From assembly GCA_030037645.1 (NCBI GenBank), contig JASHQI010000164.1, positions 1 through 37,069 on the forward strand: a stretch of DNA of 37,069 bases. The letters run 5' to 3'. Position 1 is the stretch's first letter, and each line of letters starts with the position of its first letter. The translations under genes were made by a program, and so were the position numbers. Positions 1 to 7,294 of the stretch are shown here, in pieces. Source of the DNA: Xanthobacteraceae bacterium (GTDB lineage Bacteria; Pseudomonadota; Alphaproteobacteria; Rhizobiales; Xanthobacteraceae). The notes beneath the pieces were generated by a model. That model was given only the letters and a program-made list of their open reading frames with translations, searched no databases and had not been told where the DNA came from.

Positions 1-2
1 TG

Positions 3-257
3 TTCAACCTCGGTACCGAAGAATTCGTGGAAGTGAACGATTCCATCGCGGTGATCACGGAGCGGCTTGGCGTGAGCCCTAAACTTTTCTATAGTGGCGG
101 TGATCGCGGCTGGGTCGGGGACAATCCATTTATTTTCCTCGATACGCGAAAGATCCGAGCGCTCGGCTGGGCCCCCAAACTGACAATCCGACAGGGCATC
201 GCCAAAACCATCGATTGGCTGTCGCAGAACCGTTGGGTGTTCGATAGGCGGGTATGA
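3..257 (+). CDS. NAD-dependent epimerase/dehydratase, C-terminal fragment (5' end outside window)
   Basis: The reading frame is open from the first bases of the window (codons begin at base 3) and ends at a TGA at 255-257, so only the last ~84 residues are present. The fragment starts FNLGTEEFVEVND and carries YSGGDRGWVGDNP followed by LDTRKIRALGW. This is the typical C-terminal half of extended-SDR nucleotide-sugar epimerases of the UDP-glucose 4-epimerase type, where these segments help form the sugar-nucleotide pocket. The Rossmann domain and the catalytic Tyr-Lys lie upstream and cannot be seen, so substrate cannot be assigned. It precedes the heptose/nucleotide-sugar operon by 75 bp on the same strand and probably belongs to it. 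Confidence 0.8.
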   Translation, partial: FNLGTEEFVEVNDSIAVITERLGVSPKLFYSGGDRGWVGDNPFIFLDTRKIRALGWAPKLTIRQGIAKTIDWLSQNRWVFDRRV

Positions 258-332
258 TGCTGATTTGTCGCGCCGCTTATTGCACACCCCAAAGGAGTTG
301 TTCGTGCAGTGCTGCAGTGATCGGTCCGCGCG

Positions 333-1628
333 ATGAGAATCGTTATTCAAGGCCTCTGGCATCTTGGCAGCGTCACCGCTGCATGCCTTGCCGACGCAGG
401 ATTTGAAACAATCGGCCTCGACCCCGATGTCGCAACTGTGGAACGGCTTAAGCAGGCCGACGTACCGTTGCACGAACCGGGCTTGGCGAAACTTGTCGCC
501 AACGGCCTCGCCGCGGGCCGGTTGTCGTTCTCGGCGGACATCGCGGTGGTGCGAGAGGCAGATCTGGTCTGGGTAACATTCGATACACCGGTCGACGAAG
601 AGGATCAAGCAGACACCGCCTTCGTCGAGCGACAGATTGAGGGGCTGTATCCCTATCTCAAGGACGGTAGTGTTGTCTTGATTTCCGCCCAGTTGCCGGT
701 TGGGGCAACGCGGGCGCTGGCCGCGCGTTTTGCCGCCGTCGCGAGGGGACGGGGCGTGAAGTTCGCCTATTCCCCGGAAAACTTGCGACTCGGTAAGGCG
801 ATTGCGGCGTTCACTCAGCCCGAGCGTATCATCATCGGTACCGAAGACCGCGAGCGATCATACGCCCTTGAAGCCGTACTCAGCCGCTTCTGCAACACGT
901 TGATCTGGATGTCGCTCGAGTCGGCCGAAATGGTCAAACACGCCATCAACGCATTCCTTGCCGCGTCGGTGACCTTTATCAACGAAATCGCCGTGATTTG
1001 CGAGCACGTCGGCGCTCGCGCCGGGGACGTCGAGGAAGGTCTTCGGTCGGAACCGCGGATCGGGCGTAAAGCCTATCTGAAGCCCGGCGCAGCATTTGCT
1101 GGCGGCACTTTGGCACGCGACGTGGTCTTTCTCGGTCAGCTCGCGCAAGCGCACTCCTTAACGACGCCCTTGATTGGCAGCATTATTACGAGCAATGCGG
1201 CACACCGGCGCTGGCCTTTCCGCCGTTTGAGCGAGCGCTTCAACGGCGACTTGCGCGGCCGCACAGTCGCCATTCTAGGTTTGTCTTACAAAGCCGGCAC
1301 GGACGCGCTTCGGCGCTCTGCTTCGATCGAACTGTGCCGCGATCTGCTCAAGTCCGGCGCGCGGGTGCAGGCCTTCGATCCCGTCATCAAGGTGCTGCCG
1401 CCGGAGCTCGCAGCCGGCATCGAACTGAGCCCGTCGATTGACGACGCGTTGCAGGGAACGGAGGCAGTCGTCGTCGCATCCGAATGGCCGGAATTTAAAG
1501 CGATTGCTCCGAACGTTTTTACCGAACGAATGCGCGATCCCTTCGTCATCGACCAGAACGGATTGTTGAGCGAACTTGCAAGAGCGAGCAGTGGCGTCAC
1601 CTACGCGGCCTTGGGACGGGACTTATGA
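333..1628 (+). CDS. UDP-glucose/GDP-mannose dehydrogenase family protein lacking the catalytic Cys
   Basis: A 431-aa protein with the three-domain layout of nucleotide-sugar dehydrogenases: N-terminal Rossmann domain (GLWHLG, residues 7-12), a SPENLRLGKAI segment where active enzymes have the PEFLREG-type motif, a central helix with Lys202 and Asn206 (VKHAINAF), and a C-terminal UDP-binding domain beginning near GLSYKAGTDALRRS. Family members oxidise a 6-CH2OH to a carboxylate through a thiohemiacetal on Cys in a GGSCFPKD-type loop. Here the aligned loop reads FAGGTLARDV, placing Thr259 where the Cys belongs. Normal two-step oxidation is therefore unlikely; a single-step dehydrogenase, reductase or other role is possible. 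The stop overlaps the next start by ATGA. No strong Shine-Dalgarno precedes the ATG. Confidence 0.85.
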   Translation: MRIVIQGLWHLGSVTAACLADAGFETIGLDPDVATVERLKQADVPLHEPGLAKLVANGLAAGRLSFSADIAVVREADLVWVTFDTPVDEEDQADTAFVERQIEGLYPYLKDGSVVLISAQLPVGATRALAARFAAVARGRGVKFAYSPENLRLGKAIAAFTQPERIIIGTEDRERSYALEAVLSRFCNTLIWMSLESAEMVKHAINAFLAASVTFINEIAVICEHVGARAGDVEEGLRSEPRIGRKAYLKPGAAFAGGTLARDVVFLGQLAQAHSLTTPLIGSIITSNAAHRRWPFRRLSERFNGDLRGRTVAILGLSYKAGTDALRRSASIELCRDLLKSGARVQAFDPVIKVLPPELAAGIELSPSIDDALQGTEAVVVASEWPEFKAIAPNVFTERMRDPFVIDQNGLLSELARASSGVTYAALGRDL

Positions 1629-2488
1629 AGAGATTGCAGGGACGCTGCGCCGTCGTCACCGGTGCCAGCCAGGGGCTGGGCGTGGCAATCGCAGAGAGTT
1701 ACGTAGTCGAAGGCGCGTCCGTTGTCCTTTGCGCCCGCAGCGGGAAGCTGCTCGCCGACGTTGGCGATCGATTGCGCGCCTCTGCGGTGCAGGACCAGCG
1801 GATCGAGACTTGCGTTGCTGACGTTTCGAAGACTGACGATGTCGACCGTGTGATGCGGGCTGCATTCGACCGTTTCGGCAGGATCGATATTCTTGTCAAC
1901 AACGCCGGCGTCTATGGGCCAATGGGGCGGTTGGATGAAATCGATTGGCAAGAATGGGTCGACGCCGCACAGATCAACATATTCGGCACCGTCTATCCAT
2001 GCCGGGCCGTGCTACCGACGATGCGACGGCAAGGCCACGGCAAAATCATCAATTTATCCGGCGGCGGCGCGACCAGTCCGCTGCCGCGGATTACGGCTTA
2101 CGCGGCGTCGAAGGCTGCTATCGTTCGGTTTACGGAATCGCTCGCGCTTGAGGTCAAGGACGCCGGAATCGAAGTCAACGCGGTGGCTCCCGGGGCGCTT
2201 GCGACGCGGTTGCTTGACCAGGCGATTGCGGCAGGCCCGGAAAAAGTCGGGGGCGGGTTTTACGAGCGCATGATCGAGATCAGAGACAAGGGCGGAACGC
2301 CGCTGCAGCGCGGCGCCGAGCTTTGCGTCTTTTTGGCGTCGTCGGCCAGCGATGGAATCACAGGCCGGCTGCTGAGCGCCGTTTGGGACCCTTGGTCGAG
2401 CCTGCAAGAGCACGCCGCGGAACTCGAAAGTTCCGATGTTTATACGCTGCGCAGGATCGTCCCGGAAGATCGCGGCCGACGGTGGTAG
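1625..2488 (+). CDS. SDR family NAD(P)-dependent oxidoreductase
   Basis: A 287-aa classical short-chain dehydrogenase/reductase. The cofactor motif TGASQGLG is at residues 12-19, NNAG follows, and the catalytic Ser145-Tyr159-Lys163 set is intact in LSGG and YAASK. SDRs of this kind interconvert alcohol and ketone groups. It starts inside the stop codon of the upstream dehydrogenase homologue (ATGA overlap) and ends 7 bp before the Gfo/Idh gene, so these oxidoreductases are very probably co-translated and act on the same sugar. The natural inference is tailoring of the nucleotide-activated heptose made by the downstream genes, or supply of a modified sugar. The exact substrate is unknown. Confidence 0.85.
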   Translation: MKRLQGRCAVVTGASQGLGVAIAESYVVEGASVVLCARSGKLLADVGDRLRASAVQDQRIETCVADVSKTDDVDRVMRAAFDRFGRIDILVNNAGVYGPMGRLDEIDWQEWVDAAQINIFGTVYPCRAVLPTMRRQGHGKIINLSGGGATSPLPRITAYAASKAAIVRFTESLALEVKDAGIEVNAVAPGALATRLLDQAIAAGPEKVGGGFYERMIEIRDKGGTPLQRGAELCVFLASSASDGITGRLLSAVWDPWSSLQEHAAELESSDVYTLRRIVPEDRGRRW

Positions 2489-2495
2489 CGCCTAC

Positions 2496-3476
2496 ATGAA
2501 AATCGGGATCATAGGGTGCGGCCGAATTGGCCAGAAGCGGGTCAAGTCGGCGATGGCGCAGGGTCACACGGTGGTGGCTGTGGCGGACCTCGACCAAGCG
2601 CGGGCACAAGCCTGTGCAGCGGTCTCAGACGGCGCCAAGGTTTTTAAGCATTGGCAGGACGTGTTGGCTGCTGCTGCGGACGCGACGGTCGTCGCTACGA
2701 CCCATGACATGCTGGCCCCGATCACGCGCGTGGCGGCAGAGGCCGGCCGTCACGTCATCGTCGAGAAACCGGCCGCCCGCAGCGCCGATGAACTCCTCCC
2801 CGTGATCGCCGCGGCAGAGCGCAAGAAGGTTGTCGTCAAGGTCGGCTTCAACCATCGCTTCCACCCTGCCGTCCTCAAGGCGCGCGAGATCGTGGATAGC
2901 GGCGCGCTGGGGCCGCTGCTTTATGTTCGCGGCCGATACGGCCATGGCGGCCGGCGGAGTTACGAGGAGGAATGGCGTTGCAAGCCGGAAATTTCGGGTG
3001 GGGGCGAGTTGATCGACCAGGGATCGCACTTGATCGACCTTTCTCGCTGGTTTTTGGGCGAGTTTCCGCACGTCTTCGGCGTGGTTTCGACCTATTTCTG
3101 GAACATCCCGGTGGATGACAATTGCTTCCTCGGATTGAAAACCGACGCCGGTCAGATTGCATGGCTGCATGCGAGCTGGACCGAGTGGAAAAATCTGTTC
3201 TGCTTCGAAATTTTTGGCAGGGACGGTAAGCTGCAGGTCGATGGCCTCGGCGGAAGCTATGGGATCGAGCGCCTCAGCTACTACCGTATGCTGTCCGGAA
3301 TGGGCCCTCCCGAGACGACAATCTGGGAATATCCCTTTGCCGATCGTTCCTGGGATTTGGAGTTTGCGGATTTCGCCCAAGCAGTCGCGGAGAAGCGCCG
3401 TCCGACGGGCGACCTCTACGATGCCAAGGCCAATCTGGATATCATCAAGGCAGTTTATAGCAGAGACCGGTTATGA
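2496..3476 (+). CDS. Gfo/Idh/MocA family oxidoreductase
   Basis: A 326-aa NAD(P)-dependent sugar oxidoreductase. The N-terminal Rossmann motif GCGRIG is at residues 7-12 and the family-defining EKP is at residues 90-92; a C-terminal mixed alpha/beta substrate domain follows. The ATG at 2496 is chosen because the protein then begins MKIGIIG, as in the family, 7 bp after the SDR stop; a longer frame from 2436 would lie inside the SDR gene. Members oxidise or reduce ring hydroxyls of sugars, nucleotide sugars or inositols. Its end overlaps the kinase start by 4 bp. Together with the SDR and the Cys-less dehydrogenase homologue it forms an oxidoreductase trio within the heptose operon. Confidence 0.88.
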   Translation: MKIGIIGCGRIGQKRVKSAMAQGHTVVAVADLDQARAQACAAVSDGAKVFKHWQDVLAAAADATVVATTHDMLAPITRVAAEAGRHVIVEKPAARSADELLPVIAAAERKKVVVKVGFNHRFHPAVLKAREIVDSGALGPLLYVRGRYGHGGRRSYEEEWRCKPEISGGGELIDQGSHLIDLSRWFLGEFPHVFGVVSTYFWNIPVDDNCFLGLKTDAGQIAWLHASWTEWKNLFCFEIFGRDGKLQVDGLGGSYGIERLSYYRMLSGMGPPETTIWEYPFADRSWDLEFADFAQAVAEKRRPTGDLYDAKANLDIIKAVYSRDRL

Positions 3477-4450
3477 TTATCGTTCGCAGCCCGCTGCGCG
3501 TCACTCTCGGCGGAGGCGGCACCGATCTTCCCTCATACTATCGAGAATTCGGCGGATTTCTCGTCGCAGCCGCGATCGATCGCTACATCTACATCACGTT
3601 GCATGAGACCTTTGTCGACGATTTGATCGTCAAATATTCCAAGCTTGAGCGCGTTGCCGAGGCGCGCGATCTCGCCCACCCCATTATCCGGGAAGCGATG
3701 AGCTTTCTCAACATCGACGGCAAGCGTCTTGAGTTGGCCAGCATGGCGGATATTCCGGCGGGAACCGGGCTCGGTTCGTCCGGGAGCTTCACGACCGCGC
3801 TTCTCAAAACGCTGCATACTCATAAACGAAATCTGATACATCCCCAACAACTGGCCGAGCAGGCCTGCTACATCGAAATCGAAAGACTTGGGGAGCCGAT
3901 CGGCAAGCAGGATCAATATATTTCGGCCTATGGCGGCGTGACCTCCTTCCAATTTTGCGAGGACGACACGGTCAAGGCTTGGCCGTTGCGGCTGTCGCCG
4001 GAGACGCTCTACAACTTGGAAGATAATCTGGTCCTGTTCTTTACCGGATACTCACGCAAAGCGTCCTCGATTCTCAGCGATCAAAACACCAGGACGCGCG
4101 AGAGTGACAAGTCAGTCCTTGACAACTTGCATTTCGTGAAGGAACTCGGCGAACGTAGCAAACAGGCAATCGAAGCCGGACGCTTGCAGGAATTCGGCCG
4201 CCTGATGCACGAACACTGGCAATACAAGAAACAGCGATCAAACGCGATATCGAATCCGAATATTGACCGCTGGTACGAATTGGCGCTTCGCAACGGCGCG
4301 GTAGGCGGGAAGCTGATCGGCGCGGGTGGCGGAGGATTCCTCATGTTCTACACTGAAGACAAGATTCAGCTTCGCCGTGCCTTGGGCGAGGCTGGATTGA
4401 CCGAGGTGAGGTTCCGCTTCGACTTCGAGGGAACCAAGGTCATCGTCTGA
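3473..4450 (+). CDS. hddA: GHMP-family sugar kinase, HddA-like (D-glycero-D-manno-heptose 7-phosphate kinase)
   Basis: A 325-aa GHMP kinase. It begins MIIVRSPLRVTLGGGGTDLP, typical of the heptose-7-phosphate kinase branch, has the ATP-binding motif PAGTGLGSSGS at residues 95-105, and the C-terminal GHMP glycine motif GKLIGAGGGGFLMFY. HddA phosphorylates C1 of D-glycero-alpha-D-manno-heptose 7-phosphate to give the 1,7-bisphosphate. Substrate assignment rests on this N-terminal signature and on the neighbours, which supply the isomerase, phosphatase and nucleotidyltransferase of the same pathway. It overlaps the Gfo/Idh stop by 4 bp and is followed after 9 bp by the nucleotidyltransferase-isomerase fusion. 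Related kinases for fucose or galactose are the main alternative. Confidence 0.85.
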   Translation: MIIVRSPLRVTLGGGGTDLPSYYREFGGFLVAAAIDRYIYITLHETFVDDLIVKYSKLERVAEARDLAHPIIREAMSFLNIDGKRLELASMADIPAGTGLGSSGSFTTALLKTLHTHKRNLIHPQQLAEQACYIEIERLGEPIGKQDQYISAYGGVTSFQFCEDDTVKAWPLRLSPETLYNLEDNLVLFFTGYSRKASSILSDQNTRTRESDKSVLDNLHFVKELGERSKQAIEAGRLQEFGRLMHEHWQYKKQRSNAISNPNIDRWYELALRNGAVGGKLIGAGGGGFLMFYTEDKIQLRRALGEAGLTEVRFRFDFEGTKVIV

Positions 4451-4459
4451 AGGATCGTC

Positions 4460-5758
4460 ATGCTTCCCGTTGCCATTCTCGCGGGCGGTCTCGCAACGAG
4501 GCTTGGTGCGGTCACCCGAAGTGTTCCGAAGTTGATGGTGGAGGTCGCGGGCGAGCCCTTCGTAGCGCACCAATTACGCCTGTTGCAGAAGGCAGGCGTC
4601 GAACGCGTCGTGTTCTGCCTCGGCCATCTCGGCGAACAAGTTCAAGCCTTCGTTGGCGACGGTGGGCGATTTGGGCTCGAAGTCGTCTACAGTTTCGATG
4701 GCGATAAATTGCGCGGCACCGGCGGCGCCGTCAAGCACGCACTCAGCGTACTCGGTCCGGCCTTCTTCGTGTTGTATGGCGACAGTTATCTTGACGTGTG
4801 TTATGCCGCGATCGAGCAGGCGTTTGTCCGCAGCGCAAAGCCGGCCCTGATGACCGTGTTTCGCAACGAGGACAGATGGGATGCCAGCAATGTTCAATTC
4901 GATGGCAACTGCCTGATCCGATACAGCAAGACGGATCGCAGCCCGGAGATGCTTCACATCGACTATGGTCTCGGTGTATTCAGGGCCGGGGTTTTCGACG
5001 ATTGGAGGGCGGACAAATTCGACCTCGCAGATGTCTATATGGTCCTGGCCGATCAGGACGAATTGGCGGGATATGAGGTGTTCCGACGCTTCTACGAGAT
5101 TGGTTCACCTGGCGGCCTCGAGGAAACTGCCGCCTACCTGCAAGCGCAACGCATGTCTGTTACAGAATTCACGCGTACCTACTACGAAGACGTGGCCAAA
5201 ATAGCTGCGGCAATCGATCAGGCTCAAATTGAGCGGATGGTCGACATTTTGGTTGAGGCGCGCAGCAAGGGCGGCCGCCTGTTCATCTTGGGCGTCGGCG
5301 GCGGTGCCGGCAACGCCGGCCATGCAGTCAATGATTTCCGCAAAATAGCGGGCATGGAATCCTATGCGCCGACCGACAATGTCTCCGAACTCACCGCCCG
5401 AACCAATGACGATGGCTGGAACAGCGTTTTTGCCAACTGGCTCAAAGGCAGCCGCATCCGAGCCGGCGATGTCGTCATGGTCTTTTCGGTCGGCGGCGGC
5501 GACGCCGAAAGGAATGTTTCGGTCAATATCGTCGAGGGACTGAAAGTGGCGAGGTCGGTCGCCGCGAAGGTCATTGGTGTGGTCGGTCGAGACGGCGGTT
5601 ACACCCGGCAAGTCGCCGACGCGTGCGTGGTCGTGCCGACCTTGAATCCGGCCAACGTCACCCCGCACACCGAGGCGTTTCAGGCCGTCGTCTGGCACGG
5701 CATAGTCACCCACCCTAAACTGCTCGCCAACGCGATGAAGTGGGAATCGATGCGATGA
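4460..5758 (+). CDS. Fusion protein: sugar-1-phosphate nucleotidyltransferase (HddC-like) + SIS-domain isomerase (GmhA-like)
   Basis: A continuous 432-aa frame with two enzymes. Residues 1 to about 225 are a nucleotidyltransferase with the AGGLATRLG signature at 8-16, the YGDSYLDV metal/nucleotide segment and a VPKLMVEV active-site region, as in HddC-type heptose-1-phosphate guanylyltransferases. From about residue 235 the protein is a SIS domain with GVGGGAGNAGHAVNDF, the TDNVSELTARTNDDGW segment and, near the end, PHTEAFQAVVWHG, as in sedoheptulose 7-phosphate isomerases of the GmhA group. It would carry out the first and last steps of GDP-D-glycero-alpha-D-manno-heptose synthesis. Nothing in the DNA at the junction suggests a sequencing frameshift. 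The stop overlaps the phosphatase start (ATGA). Confidence 0.83.
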   Translation: MLPVAILAGGLATRLGAVTRSVPKLMVEVAGEPFVAHQLRLLQKAGVERVVFCLGHLGEQVQAFVGDGGRFGLEVVYSFDGDKLRGTGGAVKHALSVLGPAFFVLYGDSYLDVCYAAIEQAFVRSAKPALMTVFRNEDRWDASNVQFDGNCLIRYSKTDRSPEMLHIDYGLGVFRAGVFDDWRADKFDLADVYMVLADQDELAGYEVFRRFYEIGSPGGLEETAAYLQAQRMSVTEFTRTYYEDVAKIAAAIDQAQIERMVDILVEARSKGGRLFILGVGGGAGNAGHAVNDFRKIAGMESYAPTDNVSELTARTNDDGWNSVFANWLKGSRIRAGDVVMVFSVGGGDAERNVSVNIVEGLKVARSVAAKVIGVVGRDGGYTRQVADACVVVPTLNPANVTPHTEAFQAVVWHGIVTHPKLLANAMKWESMR

Positions 5759-6402
5759 GTCGATCCGCTATCTTTCTCGACCGGGATGGCGTCTTGGTCG
5801 AGGAAGTGTGCTATGCGGCGTCTGGCGAAGTCGAGGCGCCGATGCGGGCCGGCGACGTTCGTCTCCTTCCCGGGGCTGCCGTTGCGGCCCGTCGTTTACA
5901 GCAAGCGGACTTTGCCCTTATCGTCGTGTCGAACCAAGGCGCCTATGCCAAAGGAAAGGTCGATCTACGGTCACTCTGGCTCGCTCATGAACGCTTTGTC
6001 ACGCTGATGAATGCCGCAGGAGTCCGGCTCGACGGAGAATATTATTCGTTCAGTCATCCCGATGGGGTCGTGCCCGCCTTCAGCGGACCTTCGCTCGACC
6101 GCAAACCGTCCGCTTATAACCTCTTTATTGCTGCGGCACGCTATGACCTCGATCTGAGCCGGTCTTGGATGATCGGCGATCGGGAGACGGACATCGCCTG
6201 CGGCAGGGCGGCGCGAACACGGACAATTCGTATACGGTCCTCTGTGCAACGTATCGATGGATCACAAGAGGATACCGCTGCGGACTGGTACGCCGCAAAC
6301 CTCGCCGAAGCTGCCGAAATCATTCTCATGGACGCTGGCGAGCCCGCCAAACAAATGCCGAAAAATTTTCCTCTGAAAGTCACCGTTCGGGAAGGCGACT
6401 AG
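5755..6402 (+). CDS. gmhB: HAD-IIIA phosphatase, GmhB-like (heptose 1,7-bisphosphate 7-phosphatase)
   Basis: A 215-aa HAD hydrolase. The catalytic motif FLDRDGVLV puts the nucleophile and acid/base Asp at residues 9 and 11; VVSNQG is motif II, DRKPS carries the motif III Lys, and MIGDRETD is motif IV. GmhB removes the C7 phosphate from heptose 1,7-bisphosphate. The ATG at 5755 overlaps the previous stop (ATGA) and gives the usual short N-terminus; a GTG at 5740 would add five residues. In E. coli GmhB a small zinc loop uses Cys/His ligands just before the RKP motif. Here that stretch reads YSFSHPDG...GPSLDRKP and has no Cys, so this is a zinc-less version. The following gene starts 2 bp downstream. 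Confidence 0.83.
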   Translation: MSRSAIFLDRDGVLVEEVCYAASGEVEAPMRAGDVRLLPGAAVAARRLQQADFALIVVSNQGAYAKGKVDLRSLWLAHERFVTLMNAAGVRLDGEYYSFSHPDGVVPAFSGPSLDRKPSAYNLFIAAARYDLDLSRSWMIGDRETDIACGRAARTRTIRIRSSVQRIDGSQEDTAADWYAANLAEAAEIILMDAGEPAKQMPKNFPLKVTVREGD

Positions 6403-6404
6403 AA

Positions 6405-7124
6405 ATGCGAACCGCCGATCAGCTCAAAATCAAGCTTTTCATGGATGGTGCGGAGATCGAGAGCATTCGAGCGGCGATCGCCAGCATGCCGCACATCAAA
6501 GGGTTTACGACTAATCCAACCCTCATGCGCAAGGCCGGCGTCAAAGATTACGCTGCCTTTGCGAAAGAGGCCATCAGCGTCGTCAAGGGGTTGTCAATCT
6601 CTTTCGAAGTTTTCTCTGACGAGTTCTTCGAAATGGAACGCGAAGCTCGCATCATCCATTCTTGGGGCCCAAACGCCAGTGTGAAAATTCCGATCACCAA
6701 TACACGGGCCGAATCTTCAATTCCTTTGATCAGGCATCTGTCAGCGGACGGAATTCCGCTGAACATAACGGCGATCATGACCAACGATCAGGTTAGAGCG
6801 GTCGGCCAGGCGCTCCATCCTGACATACCGAGCATCGTATCGGTTTTTGCTGGACGCATTGCCGATGCCGGTTTGGATCCCGTTCCCCTGATGCGGCAAG
6901 CGGCCGAGATTCTGCGCGATCGGCCAAAGGCGGAATTACTTTGGGCCAGCCCTCGGGAAGTGCTCAATATCGTGCAGGCTGAAGAAACTGGGTGCAAAAT
7001 AATAACGGCGACCAAGGACATATTGGCCAAACTGCCTTTGCTCGGTAGAGATTTGACGGAGTATTCATTGGATACGGTGAAAATGTTCTACAACGACGCG
7101 GCGGCGGCCGGCTATAAGATATAG
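6405..7124 (+). CDS. Transaldolase / fructose-6-phosphate aldolase family protein
   Basis: A 239-aa TIM-barrel aldolase of the short transaldolase type. It contains KGFTTNPTLMRKAG near the N-terminus, the Schiff-base Lys94 in VKIPITN, and LNITAIMT, all family signatures. Transaldolase moves a dihydroxyacetone unit from fructose 6-phosphate to erythrose 4-phosphate and so yields sedoheptulose 7-phosphate, the substrate of the GmhA-type isomerase encoded two genes upstream. Its place as last gene of the heptose operon (2 bp after gmhB) suggests a dedicated precursor supply. The ATG at 6405 is chosen because upstream in-frame sequence lies entirely inside gmhB. A fructose-6-phosphate aldolase activity cannot be excluded from sequence alone. 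Confidence 0.85.
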   Translation: MRTADQLKIKLFMDGAEIESIRAAIASMPHIKGFTTNPTLMRKAGVKDYAAFAKEAISVVKGLSISFEVFSDEFFEMEREARIIHSWGPNASVKIPITNTRAESSIPLIRHLSADGIPLNITAIMTNDQVRAVGQALHPDIPSIVSVFAGRIADAGLDPVPLMRQAAEILRDRPKAELLWASPREVLNIVQAEETGCKIITATKDILAKLPLLGRDLTEYSLDTVKMFYNDAAAAGYKI

Positions 7125-7294
7125 CGGATGCAACGGCGTCGCTTGTTCGCTTCTTCCATAGGTTCGCGTTCTGACGTCGATCTTGAAAACCGCCGGTCAG
7201 GATCTGCGCCGCACAATGGAAGACTTGGAGTTAACGGGTTCGTCGATCAACGTCGCAGGATGCCCGTTAAAGATGCAAGGCGGGTTCCATATAT

